Shown here: piece by piece, positions 46,389 to 56,062 of the stretch
Layout: every line of letters starts with the position of its first letter
Numbering within the stretch: the first letter of the stretch is position 1
Source: a bacterium
Lineage (GTDB): Bacteria; Bdellovibrionota; Bacteriovoracia; Bacteriovoracales; Bacteriovoracaceae
NCBI GenBank assembly: GCA_030425045.1
Contig: JAUHVL010000001.1
Location: forward strand, 186,001 to 250,000
DNA: 64,000 nucleotides
Reading direction: 5' to 3'
Translations under genes and position numbers: made by a program
Notes under the pieces: model-generated
The model's database searches: none
What the model saw: the letters and a program-made list of their open reading frames with translations, nothing else
What the model was told of the DNA's origin: nothing

Positions 46389-48338
46389 TTATTGCAGATT
46401 TTGATAGATATCTTGCTCTTTTTGTGGCTTGTGGTTTTCGTTAGCAAGATAGGTGTAGTTACTTAAGCAGTCGTCATAAAAGTTTGAATATTTAAAGCCA
46501 TCTCTTGGTGCAATTTTTCCGTGAGCAACTCTTTGATTGATCATCCTTTTAATTTTTAAATCCATATATTCAGGGTTGTATTGCATTGTCGATAAAACAT
46601 GAGAGCAAGAGCTTCCTCTGATAACTTCTTCGATATAGAAACCTGATGGATCTTCAGGGTCACAAAAGACATGGATTTCGTTTAATCGACCAAATAGATT
46701 ATGCATATCGCCCATAACATCTTGATAGGCACCGGTAAGAAACAACCCTATAAGATAATCTTCGTTGTCCCGAAGTTCATGAAGTGGAACAAGAGACCCA
46801 ATGCCATCAGCATTTATAAATTGATCAATTTTTCCATCACTATCACAAGTAATATCAACAATTGTTCCTAGGTTTTGAGGTTTTTCATTTAAACGTGTAA
46901 GTGGGACTACTGGTAAAATTTGGTCTATGGCCCATAGGTCAGCAGCCGATTGGAAAACGGAAAAATTACATAAGTACTGAGGAGCCATTTTCTCTTGGAG
47001 AACTTTTAAGTCTTCTGGAATATCTTCTACATCTGATAAGATGACTTTAATCTTATTCATAATTTGCCAATAGAGAGTTTCAATCTTGGCTTTTTCGTCA
47101 AGGCCTAATATTCCTAATCTAAACGCATTAAGTGAGTCTTCTTTGAGTTGGTCTGCTTCGTTAAAAGCTACCTGATAGTTGTCTAACGTAATGGCTTCAT
47201 CCGTTAATGCCCTCATATTACTTACTAAAATATGTTCACCTGTAGTTTTTTTGGTTGGATAATAAGCTTTGGTAGAATCAATTGTTCCTACAACATTAGT
47301 GATGACACATGAATGATGAGCTGTAATGGCCCTTCCACTTTCGGTTACGATATTAGGATGAGGGACACCTTCAAGGTTACAAATTTGTTTTAAGCCGTAG
47401 ACGATATCTTCGACATATTCCTCTAGTGAGTAGTTCATAGAAGAGTCGCCTGCAGAGCGTGAGCCATCATAGTCAATCGCAAGACCACCACCAGCGTCGA
47501 AGTATTCTAGCTTGCAGCCAATGTTGACGAGCTTGGCATACATCCTTCCACCTTCATTAATGGCATCTTTAATGGTTTTTATATCTGAGATTTGACTTCC
47601 AATATGGAAATGAAAAAGCTTTAGACAATCTTTCATATCAGCTTCTTCTAGGAGTTCTACAGCATTGAGGATTTCAGGAATGGTTAAGCCAAATTTAGCT
47701 TTTTCTCCTGAGCTGTGTGCCCAGCGGCCAATTCCTTCAATAGACATTTTAGAGCGAATGCCAAGCATGGGTTTTACATTCATTTCTTTTGCAAGCTCTA
47801 TGACTTTAGCGACTTCTGAAAACTTCTCAAGAACAATAACAATTTTTTTCCCTAATTGTGTTCCGATCATGGCGAGCTTTAAGTATTCGCTATCTTTGTA
47901 TCCATTGAGAATAGTTAGTGAGTTTGGATTTTTGTTATAGGCTAAGACGGCAAGTAACTCAGGTTTTGATCCAGCCTCAAGACCATAGTCATATTTTGAT
48001 CCAGCATCAATAACTTCTTCAACAACCTCTCGCATCTGATTAACTTTTATGGGGTAGACTCCGAAAAATCTTCCTTCATATTCTGCTTCATCAATGACGG
48101 AACGGAAGGTTCTATTTAATATTTTTACTTTTGATCTTAAAATATCATGGAAGCGGATCACACATGGCATATTGATATTCATCGACCTAATTTCATCAAT
48201 GATATTTATTAAGGGAACATCTTTCTTTCCATTATTTGTGTGAATGACAAGATTGCCTTCTTCGTTAATATCAAAAAAACCATCACTCCACTTTTTTACA
48301 TGATAAGTTTTTTCAGCATCCTCTCTTGTCCAGGTCAT
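46389..48338 (-). CDS. speA: Biosynthetic arginine decarboxylase
   Basis: PLP enzyme of the alanine racemase fold that converts arginine to agmatine. The 649-residue length matches SpeA. Lys98 in FFGVYPIKVNQ is the Schiff-base residue. Other motifs are FHFHIGSQISDIKTIK, YFDAGGGLAIDYDGS and NFSVFQSAADLWAIDQILP with the substrate-site segment near the C-terminus. It is read after speB, with the start overlapping the speB stop by four bases (ATGA), so decarboxylase and ureohydrolase are made together. Confidence 0.97.
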   Translation of the reverse strand: MTWTREDAEKTYHVKKWSDGFFDINEEGNLVIHTNNGKKDVPLINIIDEIRSMNINMPCVIRFHDILRSKVKILNRTFRSVIDEAEYEGRFFGVYPIKVNQMREVVEEVIDAGSKYDYGLEAGSKPELLAVLAYNKNPNSLTILNGYKDSEYLKLAMIGTQLGKKIVIVLEKFSEVAKVIELAKEMNVKPMLGIRSKMSIEGIGRWAHSSGEKAKFGLTIPEILNAVELLEEADMKDCLKLFHFHIGSQISDIKTIKDAINEGGRMYAKLVNIGCKLEYFDAGGGLAIDYDGSRSAGDSSMNYSLEEYVEDIVYGLKQICNLEGVPHPNIVTESGRAITAHHSCVITNVVGTIDSTKAYYPTKKTTGEHILVSNMRALTDEAITLDNYQVAFNEADQLKEDSLNAFRLGILGLDEKAKIETLYWQIMNKIKVILSDVEDIPEDLKVLQEKMAPQYLCNFSVFQSAADLWAIDQILPVVPLTRLNEKPQNLGTIVDITCDSDGKIDQFINADGIGSLVPLHELRDNEDYLIGLFLTGAYQDVMGDMHNLFGRLNEIHVFCDPEDPSGFYIEEVIRGSSCSHVLSTMQYNPEYMDLKIKRMINQRVAHGKIAPRDGFKYSNFYDDCLSNYTYLANENHKPQKEQDIYQNLQ

Positions 48339-49183
48339 TTTAAGCTCCTGTTCATAGCAATTAATATTTCACGAACAACTTTTGTAGCAAAGACGGAGCT
48401 ATTCCCAGTTGAATCTATTTTTGGTGAGAGTTCAACTACGTCTGCACCAACGAGATTCTTTTTAGAAAGCACCTTCATTGTTTTAATAAAACAATGGAAA
48501 TCCTCACCTCCCGGTTCAGGTGTGCCTGTTCCTGGAAGGTAGGAGGGATCAAAGAAGTCTAGATCTAATGTTAAGTACACAGGAGTATCAATAGACATAA
48601 TCTTTTCGATGAATTCATTTTGTGACCTACATAAAGTGTTTTTTTCGTTCATCCATTTATATTCTTCTTTTGTCCCAGAGCGAATTCCATATTGAATAAG
48701 TTTATGGTTCTCACTGAAGTGGTCAAAAGCCCTTCTTATGATAGAAGCATGAGAGTAGTGGAATCCTTCATAACCATCTCGTAAATCGGCATGAGCATCT
48801 AAGTGAACAAGAGTTAAGTCCTCAAAGGATTGCAGATAATGTTTTATTGGAGTGTAAGAGATACTATGCTCGCCTCCAAGAGTTAAAATCTTTATACCTT
48901 CATTATTAAGTGATCGGCCTTTTAGTAATCTTTCGTAATTTGAATTTAATTCATCCCAGTTACCTCTGCCGGGTAAATTTCCGAGATCAAAGAAATGAGG
49001 TAATTCCTCGTCAAAATAGGGAGAGTAGACTTCAATTCCAGGTGAAACTTCTCTAATGGCATCTGGACCATCGATTGTACCTTTTCGAAAACATGCAGTT
49101 CCATCGAACTCAAAGCCAATCATATTAATAGAGTTCGCCACAAGCGAATCACTATATTTTGCCTCTTCGTAAAGAACATTCAT
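48335..49183 (-). CDS. speB: Agmatinase
   Basis: Dimanganese ureohydrolase that splits agmatine to putrescine and urea. The 282 residues contain all family metal ligands: H106 in LGGEHSIS, D129, H131 and D133 in VHLDAHADLRDGY, D207 and D209 in LTLDLDFFDPS, with TPEPGG following. An AGGAAG Shine-Dalgarno lies eight bases before the ATG. Together with speA it forms the arginine route to putrescine. Arginase or formiminoglutamase is a less likely reading. Confidence 0.93.
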   Translation of the reverse strand: MNVLYEEAKYSDSLVANSINMIGFEFDGTACFRKGTIDGPDAIREVSPGIEVYSPYFDEELPHFFDLGNLPGRGNWDELNSNYERLLKGRSLNNEGIKILTLGGEHSISYTPIKHYLQSFEDLTLVHLDAHADLRDGYEGFHYSHASIIRRAFDHFSENHKLIQYGIRSGTKEEYKWMNEKNTLCRSQNEFIEKIMSIDTPVYLTLDLDFFDPSYLPGTGTPEPGGEDFHCFIKTMKVLSKKNLVGADVVELSPKIDSTGNSSVFATKVVREILIAMNRSLK

Positions 49184-49366
49184 TCTGAGCTTCCTAAGAT
49201 ACCGTAATTAATGAGGCAACTTAGCATTTTTTTAGTTTGCTTAATAGCGAAGTTTGCTAGTTATTAATATTTTACATGGTCTAGTCTTTCAAAAACTTAC
49301 ATCACTATAGATCACTGGAAGAGTGAAGTTCCATATGGCAAATTACTGAAAATTTAGGGGGATTAC

Positions 49367-50677
49367 GTGAAGTTAAATCTATTATTACTTGCTTTTATGG
49401 TCATTCTTACAGTTTCGGCTGAGGCTAGAACAGACTTTTCTAAAACAATTCAGTATGTCCAAGAGAAGTACGCTAACCAGTTTGAAGAGTATCCCATTTT
49501 GATTTTTGATAAGGATGAGCTTTCCTATCGTTATCTACAAAAAAATGCCTTTGGTAAGTCTAAAGAAAAAGAAGTCGAGCGTGCCAATATTATTGTTGAA
49601 TATGTAAAAGAAAAAACTGGGGTTGAGATAACAATGCCTGAGGCCATGGGTTATGAGCCTTATACAACAGTACTTAAAGGGAGTGCGGTTGCCTTGCCGG
49701 TATTGGGACGAACAAGTAAAGATAAGGCCAACTATGTTATGTGTGCTGTATTTCCAGCATCACCTAATAGTAACCAGAAGCTTGAGACTCATAGAATTTT
49801 ACAATTAGATACACCTGATAGTTATGAGAATGTTAATTTTGAAGGGCTACAAGAGAAATTTACGTACGAAGAAATGAAGATGTTTTCTCTATATCATGAG
49901 CTTGGCCATTGTATGGATAGGACATTTATGCCTGAGATGTATTTAACTTATGAGGCCACACCACATGATGTACACCTTGGGGAGTCTTTTGCTGAAGTAT
50001 TCGGCTTACTACTTCTTGAGATGGAAGGTTATAAAAACCTTGGTTTAAAAAGGGCTTTGTATAGAAACTTATACTCGACTGTTATGGGTAAATGGTTTGT
50101 TGATAATCCTCAAAATGGTTTTGGTAATCCATTATATAAATCAGGTGGGCCAATTTATTATTTAGTACCTTCTATTCTTGAAGCGAGAAAAAGGTTAGAG
50201 AAGAGAAAGAACCCTCTTGTTGTGACATCACTAGAAGATATAAAGATTGCAGCTAAAGACATTGTTGAAACTGCTGCTTACTCAAGTAGATCTTTCTCTG
50301 CAGTAAATTATTGGTTTTTTGAAGGGCAAGAGAAAGCTTTAGATATGTATCAAGAATATCATATCAAAATGCCAGAACTATTTGATGGTGTTTTGGGAGA
50401 ACTTTCTGAGTTTATTTTTCAACACGAATACCTCTATGAAAAATTAGCAGGGTTTGAAGAGTCAAAAAATAGTGTAATGATGGAACTTCCTACTCTTGGT
50501 TTAGCAGATTTTTGTATTGCTAAAAATGATAAAGAAGAGCTCTTTAAACTTATTCAATCAGAAAGAACACAGCTACTAAGTTGGGTCGGGCCTTATGAAG
50601 ATCAGCTAGAAAGAAAAGATTCGCTTGATAGTCTTTTTGAAGACTTACAAGAATGTGGGAACGCCGTAATGTTCTAA
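49367..50677 (+). CDS. Secreted HExxH metallopeptidase-like protein
   Basis: The 436-residue protein starts at GTG (49367) after AGGGGGA. Residues 1-20 form a signal peptide (MKLNLLLLAFMVILTVSAEA), so it is exported. The zinc motif is H177-E-L-G-H181, and the third ligand is probably Glu206 or Glu210 in HLGESFAEVFG, a gluzincin-like arrangement. I do not recognise the family. Export and a zinc site suggest an extracellular or periplasmic protease, which in a predator could act on prey protein, but that is inference. It is divergent from speB and followed by a 37-residue secreted peptide gene. Confidence 0.72.
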   Translation: MKLNLLLLAFMVILTVSAEARTDFSKTIQYVQEKYANQFEEYPILIFDKDELSYRYLQKNAFGKSKEKEVERANIIVEYVKEKTGVEITMPEAMGYEPYTTVLKGSAVALPVLGRTSKDKANYVMCAVFPASPNSNQKLETHRILQLDTPDSYENVNFEGLQEKFTYEEMKMFSLYHELGHCMDRTFMPEMYLTYEATPHDVHLGESFAEVFGLLLLEMEGYKNLGLKRALYRNLYSTVMGKWFVDNPQNGFGNPLYKSGGPIYYLVPSILEARKRLEKRKNPLVVTSLEDIKIAAKDIVETAAYSSRSFSAVNYWFFEGQEKALDMYQEYHIKMPELFDGVLGELSEFIFQHEYLYEKLAGFEESKNSVMMELPTLGLADFCIAKNDKEELFKLIQSERTQLLSWVGPYEDQLERKDSLDSLFEDLQECGNAVMF

Positions 50678-50818
50678 TTTTTTCTTACTATGTTTTCTGT
50701 CGTTTAAGTATTGATAATTACAGAACAATAACCCTTGAAAAAATTACGTATCAGTTTTTTCTCATCTCTTTGAAATGGTAAAAAGAATTCACTCTATGAC
50801 GTAATTAGAGAGGTATTT

Positions 50819-50932
50819 ATGAAAATTATTATTATCGCATCATTAGTAATTTTGGGAATTCAAAGTACTGTTCAAGGAAAAGAGACTCAAATTAACGATG
50901 TAAAATCAATTACAACTTCACTAGAGAAGTAG
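50819..50932 (+). CDS. Small secreted peptide, unknown
   Basis: A 37-residue open frame with ATG six bases after AGAGAGG. The first 20 residues are a signal-like hydrophobic run (MKIIIIASLVILGIQSTVQG) followed by a short polar tail KETQINDVKSITTSLEK. No known peptide family. It stands alone in the 346-base gap between the metallopeptidase and the lipoprotein gene, in which I otherwise see no feature. A good ribosome site and signal peptide argue for a real gene, but its size allows chance. Confidence 0.45.
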   Translation: MKIIIIASLVILGIQSTVQGKETQINDVKSITTSLEK

Positions 50933-51023
50933 TCCAATCTCACTTTCTATTGTAATTATTGCAAAGTAGTTCACTTGATTTCGAATCATGTATATAAGTG
51001 GTTTTTATCTGGGGGAAATTCAA

Positions 51024-51836
51024 ATGAAGTTATTTTCAATATTATTGTTAGCCGTTTGTTTAAGTGTTTCATGTAGTAAAGAAGATGATCCAAAAGTGCC
51101 AGGAGCTGGTGCTGGTGGAGCTGGTGGCGGCGGTGCTGGCGGTGCTGGAGCTGGTGGTCTAGGAAACCCTATAATAATCACGGCAAATGAAATAAATGAT
51201 AATGAAAGAGAGTTTTTATTATTGATTGAAGACTCACTTAATTCAAGAGAGCCTATTGAGGTAGGTATGCAAAAAGTAGTGCATAATTCATTTCCATACT
51301 CTTCATATTTTGAAGATGCTTCGGGAAATAAAACTCTTGATTTAGAATGTGTTATTAATCAAGTAGAAAAACATACTGTTGTCTCTCTTGATAATAATGA
51401 ATCAAGAACACTTATCGAAACCCTTTCTTTTTCTGCCGTAGATGGTTCTGAAGTGGATAGATGTGAGGAAGCAGCATCAAACTTTTCTTCTGACTCATAT
51501 ATTGAAGTTGCTCGATATGAGGGGACATCAACTATTTATAGTGAAATTGAAGAAACTTTCTTGGGTTCAGAAATAGTTATTACTGAACTTAAAAACATAG
51601 TAGACGATATTTATGAAATTAAATTAATTGCTGCTGAAAATGGTTTTGAAAAGTTTGCTATCGTATCACAATTTGATATGTCGGAGCCGTACTTTTTTAG
51701 TCATTTGAATAATATTATGAACGAGTTACCAACAGGGAAACTTGTAAACTCTGATCTAATTGTAGAAACAGAATATGACGTTGATGTAACGAGCTTTGAT
51801 CTTAATGGACTTGAAGAAGTTAATTTAGACGAGTAA
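51024..51836 (+). CDS. Lipoprotein with Gly/Ala-rich linker, unknown function
   Basis: ATG 51024 follows GGGGGAAA; an in-frame ATG 36 bases upstream would place extra residues before the signal peptide. The 270 residues begin with a lipoprotein signal ending in LSVSC, Cys17 being the lipidated residue. Residues about 27-47 are almost pure Gly and Ala in short GAGG repeats, a flexible tether that carries the C-terminal domain (about 50-270). That domain is acidic, with two or three Cys, and is unfamiliar. Asp at position +4 rather than +2 of the mature protein gives no clear sorting signal. The stop directly abuts the convergent cdd stop. Confidence 0.75.
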   Translation: MKLFSILLLAVCLSVSCSKEDDPKVPGAGAGGAGGGGAGGAGAGGLGNPIIITANEINDNEREFLLLIEDSLNSREPIEVGMQKVVHNSFPYSSYFEDASGNKTLDLECVINQVEKHTVVSLDNNESRTLIETLSFSAVDGSEVDRCEEAASNFSSDSYIEVARYEGTSTIYSEIEETFLGSEIVITELKNIVDDIYEIKLIAAENGFEKFAIVSQFDMSEPYFFSHLNNIMNELPTGKLVNSDLIVETEYDVDVTSFDLNGLEEVNLDE

Positions 51837-52253
51837 TTATTCGCCGGGAGTGAATGACGTAAAAGGATTGGGTAATAATTCATTTAGTTTTATTACCCTT
51901 GTTACCTCTTTTGAGTTCCCAACATAGATATCAATATCATCGCTAGCAAATTCTTTTATTACTTGTAGGCACATCCCACAAGGAGTAACAGGGGGGTCGT
52001 TTTCTGAAACGACGACCACAAATTCAATTTCTTGTTTTTTAAGCTTTGCAACAGAATTTAAAATAGCATTTCGTTCAGCACAGATCGTAGCACCAAAGCT
52101 GATATTTTCAACATTACAACCCACAAAGATTTCGTCATGCTCTTTGAATTTTATCGCAGAACCCACTTTGAATTTTGAGTAAGGAGCGTAGGCATTTTCA
52201 CGGACATTAGTAGCGAGCTCATGTGCTTTTTTGACAAGTGTGGATACGTTCAT
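51837..52253 (-). CDS. cdd: Cytidine deaminase
   Basis: Zinc enzyme converting cytidine and deoxycytidine to the uridine forms. The 138 residues hold GCNVENISFGATICAERNAI, with Cys58 and Glu60 as ligand and proton shuttle, and PCGMCLQVI with Cys92 and Cys95 as ligands: the homotetrameric all-Cys type. The start overlaps the end of meaB by four bases, so it is co-transcribed with the mutase genes, an unusual partner. The gene is full length. Confidence 0.94.
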   Translation of the reverse strand: MNVSTLVKKAHELATNVRENAYAPYSKFKVGSAIKFKEHDEIFVGCNVENISFGATICAERNAILNSVAKLKKQEIEFVVVVSENDPPVTPCGMCLQVIKEFASDDIDIYVGNSKEVTRVIKLNELLPNPFTSFTPGE

Positions 52254-53200
52254 TTTTTTCCTTTTTTACTATAAAGGGCATCAAAGAGTTTTAAAGATGC
52301 AAGTTGTGGTGTAATAATACCAGATAAGACATCTGTTCTTAGGTTTTCCCACTCCGGTAAACTTTTGATGTCGGTGATCATTTTGTGATTAACTATTTGT
52401 TCAAACCAAAATTGATTGTTTTTTAACCTTTTGTTTTTAAATTCACCGTTATCTTTCGTGATTTTTTCAAACTCTTTTATTTTATTCCAAATATCCTCTA
52501 TTCCAATACTTTTTAAAGCTGAGCAAGAAAGTACAGGTGGGGTCCAGTGAGGTTTGTGTTCTAAAATATGTAGGGCGTTTTGGTAATGTTGACACGCTAC
52601 TTTTGCTTGAGTTTGGTTATCATCTTCAGCTTTATTTACGGCAATTGCATCGACTATTTCTAAAATTCCTTTCTTAATGCCTTGTAGCTCATCTCCGGCA
52701 CCGGGAAGCATGAGCATAAGAAAAAAATCACTCATCGAGTGGACTTCTATTTCTGATTGGCCAACCCCAACAGTTTCAATAAGGATGATATCATAGCCAG
52801 CAGCTTCACAAAGCAAGATGATTTCTCTTGTCTTTTTACCAACTCCACCAAGTGTACCTTTTGTTGGACTTGGCCTTATATAAGCATTGTCTTGGCTTGA
52901 TAGCTTTTCCATTCTTGTTTTATCGCCAAGAATACTTCCTCCATGTATTGGAGAGCTTGGATCTACAGCAAGCACAGCAACTTTGTGCCGTTTATTGATG
53001 AGATACATTCCCAAACTTTCAATAAAGGTAGACTTACCAACACCAGGAACTCCAGATATTCCAATCCTGAGGCTGTCTCCCGTATTGGGCATAATTTTTT
53101 CAATTAATTCAGAAGCTTTTTCTTGATCTTTAACAAGTGAAGATTCAATTAATGTAATTGCTTTTGATAGTGATCTTCTATCTTTTAAAAATTCGTTCAT
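52250..53200 (-). CDS. meaB: Methylmalonyl-CoA mutase-associated GTPase MeaB
   Basis: G3E-family chaperone that loads and protects the B12-dependent mutase. The 316 residues show the Walker A motif [33 protein letters not shown] and [12 protein letters not shown], then NKAEDDN for guanine recognition. It overlaps the mutase gene by four bases at the start and cdd by four at the end. Older names are ArgK or YgfD. Confidence 0.94.
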   Translation of the reverse strand: MNEFLKDRRSLSKAITLIESSLVKDQEKASELIEKIMPNTGDSLRIGISGVPGVGKSTFIESLGMYLINKRHKVAVLAVDPSSPIHGGSILGDKTRMEKLSSQDNAYIRPSPTKGTLGGVGKKTREIILLCEAAGYDIILIETVGVGQSEIEVHSMSDFFLMLMLPGAGDELQGIKKGILEIVDAIAVNKAEDDNQTQAKVACQHYQNALHILEHKPHWTPPVLSCSALKSIGIEDIWNKIKEFEKITKDNGEFKNKRLKNNQFWFEQIVNHKMITDIKSLPEWENLRTDVLSGIITPQLASLKLFDALYSKKGKK

Positions 53201-55332
53201 TCTTTGTTGGCCTGAAGGATATGCTTAATCACTCTGTCTGTTGATTCTTGTATTGGAGTACCAGGACCAAAAATATCTTTTACACCAGAGTCGAGTAAGA
53301 ATTGATAATCTTGTTTGGGGATAACGCCACCAATGACGACAATAATATCTTCTGCATTAAGCTTTTTTAGTTCAGATAATAATAAGGGAATTAATGTTTT
53401 GTGGCCGGCAGCCTGAGAGGAAACACCAATGACATGAACATCGTTTTCGATAGCTTGTTTAGCGACTTCTTCCGGGGTTGAAAATAGTGGAGCAAGATCT
53501 ATGTCGAAGCCTGCATCAGCAAAAGCTGATGCTATAACTTTTGCACCTCTATCATGACCGTCTTGTCCCATTTTTGCTACGAGCATTCGAGGTCTTCTTC
53601 CTTGGTTTTTCTCAAAGGTTTTAACTTGTTCCATTACTCCCATCCATGTTTCATTCTTTTCTAGGTTCTTTCCATAAACTCCAGATACGGTTTGTGATGT
53701 TGCTTGATATCTTCCCCAACTTTTTTCTAGAGCTTGAGTTATTTCACCCACGGTACATCTTACTCTTGCTGCGTTTACTGCAAGTTCGAGAGTGTTTCCT
53801 TCCATTGTTTCCGCACTCTTTTCAAGAGCCTTGAGAGCTTTTTCTACTTCAGCATTATTTCGCTGTGACTTTATTTTCTCAAGTTGTTGAACTTGATGTG
53901 TTCTTACTTTTTCATTGTCAATTTCTAGTACATCAACAGGATCTTCTTTATCATTTATGTATTTATTAACGCCAACAATCACTTCTGCACCTGAATCTAT
54001 TTTTGCTTGTTTGAGAGCGGCGGCTTTTTCGATCCTTAATTTAGGTAGTCCTTTTTCTATCGCGCTTGCCATGCCTCCATTTTCATCGACTTCACTCATG
54101 ATCTCTCTTGCTTTGTTAGCAATTTCATTTGTAAGAGACTCCATAAAGTATGATCCACCCCAGGGGTCGACGGTATTGGTGATACCACTTTCTTCTTGCA
54201 ATATAAGTTGAGTGTTTCTTGCAATTTTTGCAGAGAACTCTGTTGGTAGGGCTATGGCCTCATCGAAAGAATTTGTATGCAGTGACTGAGTTCCACCAAA
54301 GACTGCGGCCATCGCCTCAACGGTCGTTCTGATAATATTGTTATACGGATCTTGTTCTGTTAAAGACCATCCACTTGTTTGGCAATGAGTTCTTAGCATT
54401 TTAGATTTAATATTAGATGGGTTATACTTGCTCACAACCTCTGACCATAAAAGCCTCGCTGCTCTAAGCTTTGCTATCTCCATATAAAAATTCATTCCGA
54501 TACCAAAGAAGAACGAAAGCCTGGGGGCAAAGTCATCAATTTTTAAGCCTGCACCGATTGCTGTTTCAATATACTCTTTTCCGTCTGCAATTGTGTATGC
54601 AAGCTCTAACGCAGCATCTGCTCCAGCTTCTTGCATGTGATAACCAGAAATTGAGATAGAGTTAAATAAAGGCATCTTCTTTGAAGTGTATTCAAAAATA
54701 TCAGCGATGATTTTCATAGAAGGTTTCGGTGGGTAAATATAAGTGTTTCTCACCATAAACTCTTTTAGAATATCATTTTGAATAGTACCTCTAAGTTTTT
54801 CTGAAGGGACACCTTGCTCTTCTGCGGCCACGATATAGTTGGCAAGGATAGGTAGAACAGCGCCGTTCATTGTCATCGATACAGATACTTTATCGAGCGG
54901 AATTTGGTCGAAGAGAACTTTCGTATCTTCAACACTATCAATGGCGACACCAGCTTTACCGACGTCTCCTGTAACTCTTGGGTGATCGGAGTCATATCCT
55001 CTATGGGTGGCAAGGTCAAAGGCAACGGAGACACCTTGTCCTCCGCCAGCTAAAGTTTTTTTGTAAAAAGCATTTGATTCTTCTGCAGTAGAAAAACCAG
55101 CGTATTGTCTAATGGTCCAAGGCCTTCCTGTATACATCGTTGCTCGAGGTCCTCTAATAAAGGGGTCGATACCAGGTAGGTTATCAAGGTAATCTAAATT
55201 CTTGAGGTCCTCTTGAGTGTAAAGAGGCTTTATCTTTATATTTTCTAATGTATCTTTGCTTAGTTTCTCAATCGGAGTATCTGACTTTGACTCTTTTGCT
55301 GCTAGCTTTTTCCATTCTTCTAAATTACTCAT
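53197..55332 (-). CDS. Methylmalonyl-CoA mutase
   Basis: B12-dependent isomerase converting (R)-methylmalonyl-CoA to succinyl-CoA. The 711-residue chain has both domains: the TIM barrel with [35 protein letters not shown] and [20 protein letters not shown], and the C-terminal cobalamin domain with [20 protein letters not shown] in which His is the cobalt ligand. The length and active-site residues suggest the catalytic large subunit (ScpA/MutB type); no small subunit is adjacent, so it may be a homodimer. With pccB and meaB it carries propionyl-CoA to succinyl-CoA. No cobalamin riboswitch is apparent upstream. Confidence 0.95.
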   Translation of the reverse strand: MSNLEEWKKLAAKESKSDTPIEKLSKDTLENIKIKPLYTQEDLKNLDYLDNLPGIDPFIRGPRATMYTGRPWTIRQYAGFSTAEESNAFYKKTLAGGGQGVSVAFDLATHRGYDSDHPRVTGDVGKAGVAIDSVEDTKVLFDQIPLDKVSVSMTMNGAVLPILANYIVAAEEQGVPSEKLRGTIQNDILKEFMVRNTYIYPPKPSMKIIADIFEYTSKKMPLFNSISISGYHMQEAGADAALELAYTIADGKEYIETAIGAGLKIDDFAPRLSFFFGIGMNFYMEIAKLRAARLLWSEVVSKYNPSNIKSKMLRTHCQTSGWSLTEQDPYNNIIRTTVEAMAAVFGGTQSLHTNSFDEAIALPTEFSAKIARNTQLILQEESGITNTVDPWGGSYFMESLTNEIANKAREIMSEVDENGGMASAIEKGLPKLRIEKAAALKQAKIDSGAEVIVGVNKYINDKEDPVDVLEIDNEKVRTHQVQQLEKIKSQRNNAEVEKALKALEKSAETMEGNTLELAVNAARVRCTVGEITQALEKSWGRYQATSQTVSGVYGKNLEKNETWMGVMEQVKTFEKNQGRRPRMLVAKMGQDGHDRGAKVIASAFADAGFDIDLAPLFSTPEEVAKQAIENDVHVIGVSSQAAGHKTLIPLLLSELKKLNAEDIIVVIGGVIPKQDYQFLLDSGVKDIFGPGTPIQESTDRVIKHILQANKE

Positions 55333-55439
55333 AATGTTTGAAACCTTAAGTTTTGTGCGATGTGTTTTTAATCTTATTTCTTACTATTAAATATAATAAA
55401 ATCTGTGAAAAAACCATTATTGAACTTAGGGGGAGATAG

Positions 55440-55503
55440 GGGGCAATTGCCATGAAAAAATGGCTAGTTTTTGAGGGTTTTTGGGTAAATTCTGCCCCTT
55501 TTT
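55440..55503. other. Long imperfect hairpin in the mcm/55536 divergent gap
   Basis: On the plus strand GGGGCA (55440-55445) pairs with TGCCCC (55493-55498), followed by a T run to 55503. Between them GCCAT (55449-55453) pairs with ATGGC (55460-55464). The shape could end transcription on the plus strand or be a leader or small RNA; the long loop makes a terminator uncertain. It is in a 203-base gap between divergent genes. Confidence 0.4.
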
Positions 55504-55523
55504 AGTCTACTTAAGCACTGAGA

Positions 55524-55529
55524 TATAAT
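55524..55529 (+). promoter_or_regulatory. Perfect -10 element very close to ATG
   Basis: TATAAT stands six bases before the ATG at 55536, with TTTAGT at 55501-55506 as a poor -35 at 17-base spacing. If used, transcription would begin at or next to the ATG, making a leaderless mRNA. No strong Shine-Dalgarno is present except AGGG two bases before ATG. Confidence 0.4.
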
Positions 55530-55535
55530 AGGGAT

Positions 55536-56060
55536 ATGAGTGAACTAATCCTTGAAAATAGTTTGCAGTGTTTCTTTTATGATGAGTTAAGTAGGGTCAA
55601 CAAAAAGTCTGCTAATCCCCTTTCCAATGAAACCATTTATTACTCCAGTCTTGTTATGGATAAATATGGTAGTTCCAACGAATACTTCGAAATTATTGAT
55701 GGTAAAGTTAAAGAAAAAAAGCTTGGTTTAAAACTTCTTGAAGTAAGTCAACTTCCTAAAGAAACACAAAAAAGAACATTGAAAGATATTGGTGATTGTT
55801 CACTATTTCTGTGTGGGTTTTTCTCTGATTACTTAAATCGTCAACTTGTAGATGAGACTTATTATCAAAATATTGGAAAGCAAGCGTATAAAAGTTTAAA
55901 TTCAATCGTTCCAGACTTTTATGAAGTGCCGAGCTTTTATAAGCGGCTTTCTAAAAAGTTTCCTGAAGTTTGTATGATGGTTTCACTTGTCGCTGAAAAA
56001 CTCAATGTCGATTCAGACTGTAGTGATTATCTATTATTTGTTAATAAAAAAGCTTCTTAA
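55536..56060 (+). CDS. Conserved-looking protein of unknown function
   Basis: The 174-residue protein lacks a signal peptide and membrane helices, so it is probably cytosolic. The core LKDIGDCSLFLCGFFSDYLN followed by VDETYYQNIGKQAYKSL resembles a proteobacterial family of unknown function that I recall from its GD..LF..GFF and YY..G..AY patterns. It contains six Cys. It is a single gene, convergent with the wall hydrolase with two bases between stops. No function can be proposed. Confidence 0.75.
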   Translation: MSELILENSLQCFFYDELSRVNKKSANPLSNETIYYSSLVMDKYGSSNEYFEIIDGKVKEKKLGLKLLEVSQLPKETQKRTLKDIGDCSLFLCGFFSDYLNRQLVDETYYQNIGKQAYKSLNSIVPDFYEVPSFYKRLSKKFPEVCMMVSLVAEKLNVDSDCSDYLLFVNKKAS

Positions 56061-56062
56061 TT

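Noticed and set aside
47665-47940. Plus-strand open frame inside speA
   Set aside because: Antisense shadow of the arginine decarboxylase gene.
49331-49338. CCATATGG palindrome upstream of the metallopeptidase
   Set aside because: Short, AT-rich and alone; expected by chance at this base composition.
50700-50735. TTCTGT/ACAGAA pairing after the metallopeptidase as a terminator
   Set aside because: Six pairs, long loop and no T run.
51090-51165. GGTGCTGG-like repeats considered as a CRISPR or minisatellite
   Set aside because: They are codons of the Gly/Ala linker, with no spacers.
55333-55535. Cobalamin riboswitch before methylmalonyl-CoA mutase
   Set aside because: No B12-box core such as GCCACTG on the minus strand.
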